A DNA stretch of 64,000 nucleotides from Lycocorax pyrrhopterus obiensis (taxonomy: Eukaryota > Chordata > Aves > Passeriformes > Paradisaeidae), in NCBI GenBank assembly GCA_014706295.1, contig JACSVZ010000037.1:4836001-4900000 (forward strand), given 5' to 3'. The translations under genes were made by a program, and so were the position numbers. This document shows, in pieces, positions 62,414 to 64,000 of this stretch. Position 1 is the first letter of the stretch; every line of letters begins with the position of its first letter. The notes under the pieces are model-generated. The model saw nothing but the letters and a program-made list of their open reading frames with translations. It did not search any database and had not been told where the DNA came from.

Positions 62414-63669
62414 TTAAGGAGAAGCTGCTGGAGCAATGGTGGAGGCTGAGGCAGCAGCCGGAGCTGGAGCAGGAGCAGGAGCTGGGGCTGGAGTGAGGGC
62501 TGGCTCGCCCTGTGGCCTGGAAGCATCGCCATGGTCTGTGGAAGAAGTACCCTCCTCTGGTTCTCCATCTTCTTTAGTGGCCAGGCCTTCAGGGTCTGGC
62601 AGCGATTCTTCAGAATCTGTGTTCAGGTCTTCCTCCTCCTCATCCTCCTCATCGTCATCATCATCATCCTCCTCTTCATCATCCTCCTCTTCTTCATTCA
62701 TCTCCTCCTCATCATCCTCTTCATCTTCTTGGGAAGAGTCGTCCTCATCCTCCACATCACCAGAGCCAGATGCCCCAGCGCTCCCCTCCTGTGGCACAGC
62801 CCCAGCTCTGCTTGGGGCCGGGCCCTCAGTGATTTCTGCCTGCTTCTTGCTGAGGTCCAGTGAGTCATTGAGGCCCACGCCAGCTGCGTTCTGCAGGAAG
62901 AAGAGGGAGCTGTTGTTGTCAGTGCTGAGGTTGAGGGAACTGTCCAGGTTGATGGAAGAGTTCTGGATATCATACTCAAGAGTGGAGTGGGCAAGGCCCT
63001 CGGGGCCAGGAGAGATGGCAGGCAGCTCCCCTCGCTCCTGCTTCTCGTGTTTGCGCTTGTGCGAGTCCATCTGTGACATCCCCACCACTGTGTGTTTGCA
63101 GCCGGGGTAGGTGCAGTGGAAGTGGGAGCATTTGAGTTTGTACTTGCAGTCAGGCACCTCGCAGTCCACGCTCGAGCTGAACTGGCAGAAGCCGGCGGCG
63201 CTGATGACGTCCTGCTTGCCGTGGTGCTTGCGGTGGGCTGTCACCTTGGTGCTGTCAGTGCAGCGGAAGCCGCAGCGCAGACAGTGGAAGTGTGTGCTAT
63301 TGCCAGAGAACTGACAGTCTGGGAAGTTACAACTCAGTGAAGACTTGAAGCGTTTGAAATCATCCAATACTAGGTTGTCAACACGGTCATGGTGCTGGGC
63401 ATGCTTATACATGTGGGTACGGCCACAGAACTTGTAGCCACAGTTCTCCCGTGTGCAGTGGTAGTGGGTAACCTTGAGAGAGAACTGGCAGCTGGAGTCC
63501 TTGCAGTCCTCGTAGAGGTCATAGCGCCGAAATCCCTCCAGCATCATCCCTTCATCCAGCATCTTGCGTGAGGACGCGGTCTTGCGGCGCTTGCCAAATG
63601 GGGACATGTCCTCAATAATCCAGAAACGCTTTTTGGCCCCCGAGGCAGTTGGCATAGTGATGGTGTTCC
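62414..63669 (-). CDS. CASZ1: CASZ1 last coding exon: C-terminal zinc fingers and acidic tail
   Basis: CASZ1 is a nuclear zinc-finger transcription factor, orthologous to fly castor, with roles in heart, vessel and neural development. The exon starts after CTCTCCTCAG with two bases completing a codon, then [20 protein letters not shown] and [20 protein letters not shown], a basic conserved segment. Three castor-type units follow. Each has a C-x4-C...HxH lead (exon residues ~55-70, 113-128, 169-184) and a C2H2 finger (C71-x4-C76-x12-H89-x3-H93; C129-x2-C132-x12-H145-x3-H149; C185-x4-C190-x12-H203-x3-H207). [11 protein letters not shown] closes the array. Then come a linker, an acidic run (+ coordinates 62609-62758) and an Ala/Pro tail. 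The stop is TAA at 62414-62416. This region belongs to the long CASZ1a form; CASZ1b lacks it. The exon holds 417 full codons plus stop. Confidence 0.97.
62609..62758 (-). repeat. CASZ1: Acidic codon-repeat tract in CASZ1
   Basis: About 50 codons are nearly all GAG, GAA, GAT or GAC, giving an Asp/Glu run with few interruptions (SSQ, MN, LNT). On the + strand it appears as CTC/ATC repeats. Acidic runs near the C-terminus are a family feature, and the exact length is likely to vary between species through trinucleotide slippage. Confidence 0.9.
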
Positions 63670-64000
63670 CTGAGGAGAGAAAGTGCAGAGCGGTGTTGCT
63701 GACAGCCAGGTCTCTCCATCTCCCAGCCATCCTGGCAAGCTCTGCATTTGCCAAGACACAATGCTGCAACTGTTCCCACCCCGCAGCTCATCCCTCGAGC
63801 TCTAAGTGAGCCTGAACTCCAGGATCGTGGATTAGCTGATGCCTGCTGGACATCACTTCCTCAATTTTCAGCATATCCTGCCTTGTCTCTGATTGCTGCT
63901 CTGGCAAACCTCATCTTGTCCAAATGTTAACTGTTGCTTCTCTGGTTTGCTACTTTCACAGTTTCTCTTGCTGCTTAACTAATCTCTAGTCCCGTTTTCC
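63670..64000 (-). other. CASZ1: CASZ1 intron (3' end; continues beyond window)
   Basis: Minus-strand sequence directly upstream of the exon is a good polypyrimidine tract ending CTCTCCTCAG. I see no further CASZ1 exon or repeat in these 331 bp. Confidence 0.85.

Noticed and set aside
62436..63110. 224-codon plus-strand open frame with poly-serine
   Set aside because: It is the antisense of the CASZ1 coding exon. The serine run is the complement of the Asp/Glu codon repeat.
63670..63769. N-terminal extension of the CASZ1 frame up to the Met at 63769
   Set aside because: A strong pyrimidine tract and CAG acceptor end at 63670, and the residues upstream show no CASZ1 similarity, so this part is intron.
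1..64000. Endogenous retrovirus, CRISPR array or prokaryotic operon
   Set aside because: I saw no gag/pol-like frames, paired LTRs or regular repeat-spacer arrays. Gene structure is spliced vertebrate throughout.

Overview
This is a 64-kb piece of a bird nuclear genome, most likely a passerine. The avian call rests on a CR1-type LINE 3' fragment. The passerine call is an inference from a tRNA-Ile-derived SINE with a CR1-like tail, which resembles the songbird TguSINE1 family. Two vertebrate genes are recognised from their proteins. PEX14 (peroxin-14) is on the + strand, and the window holds its exons 3-9, counted against the nine-exon mammalian gene. CASZ1 (castor zinc finger 1) is on the - strand, and the window holds its last coding exon and a long 3'UTR. 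The two genes converge, as they do in human 1p36.22.

Layout. Positions 1-12738 are the 3' part of a large PEX14 intron. It carries an old A-tailed SINE-like fragment, a CpG-dense block with a CTCF-like motif, a CR1 fragment and a T/G-rich low-complexity tract. PEX14 coding exons lie at 12739-12823, 32734-32856, 39053-39138, 39749-39851, 41105-41202, 44358-44449 and 46753-47218. Joined, they give 1053 nt in one open frame (350 residues plus stop), with GT-AG splice sites and compatible phases throughout. The PEX14 3'UTR probably ends near 48595. Positions 48.6-57.8 kb are intergenic, with only simple repeats and a small minisatellite recognised. The CASZ1 3'UTR occupies about 57.81-62.41 kb and its final coding exon 62414-63669. 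Positions 63670-64000 are the end of a CASZ1 intron.

The two genes have unrelated jobs. PEX14 is the membrane docking subunit of the peroxisomal matrix-protein importer. CASZ1 is a zinc-finger transcription factor of heart, vascular, neural and retinal development. Several AT-rich intronic blocks with TAAT cores and retained CpGs look like candidate conserved regulatory elements. That is inferred from composition only. I saw no bacterial, CRISPR or phage content and no recognisable endogenous virus. Most of the remaining short open frames are chance readings of introns, UTRs or low-complexity DNA.
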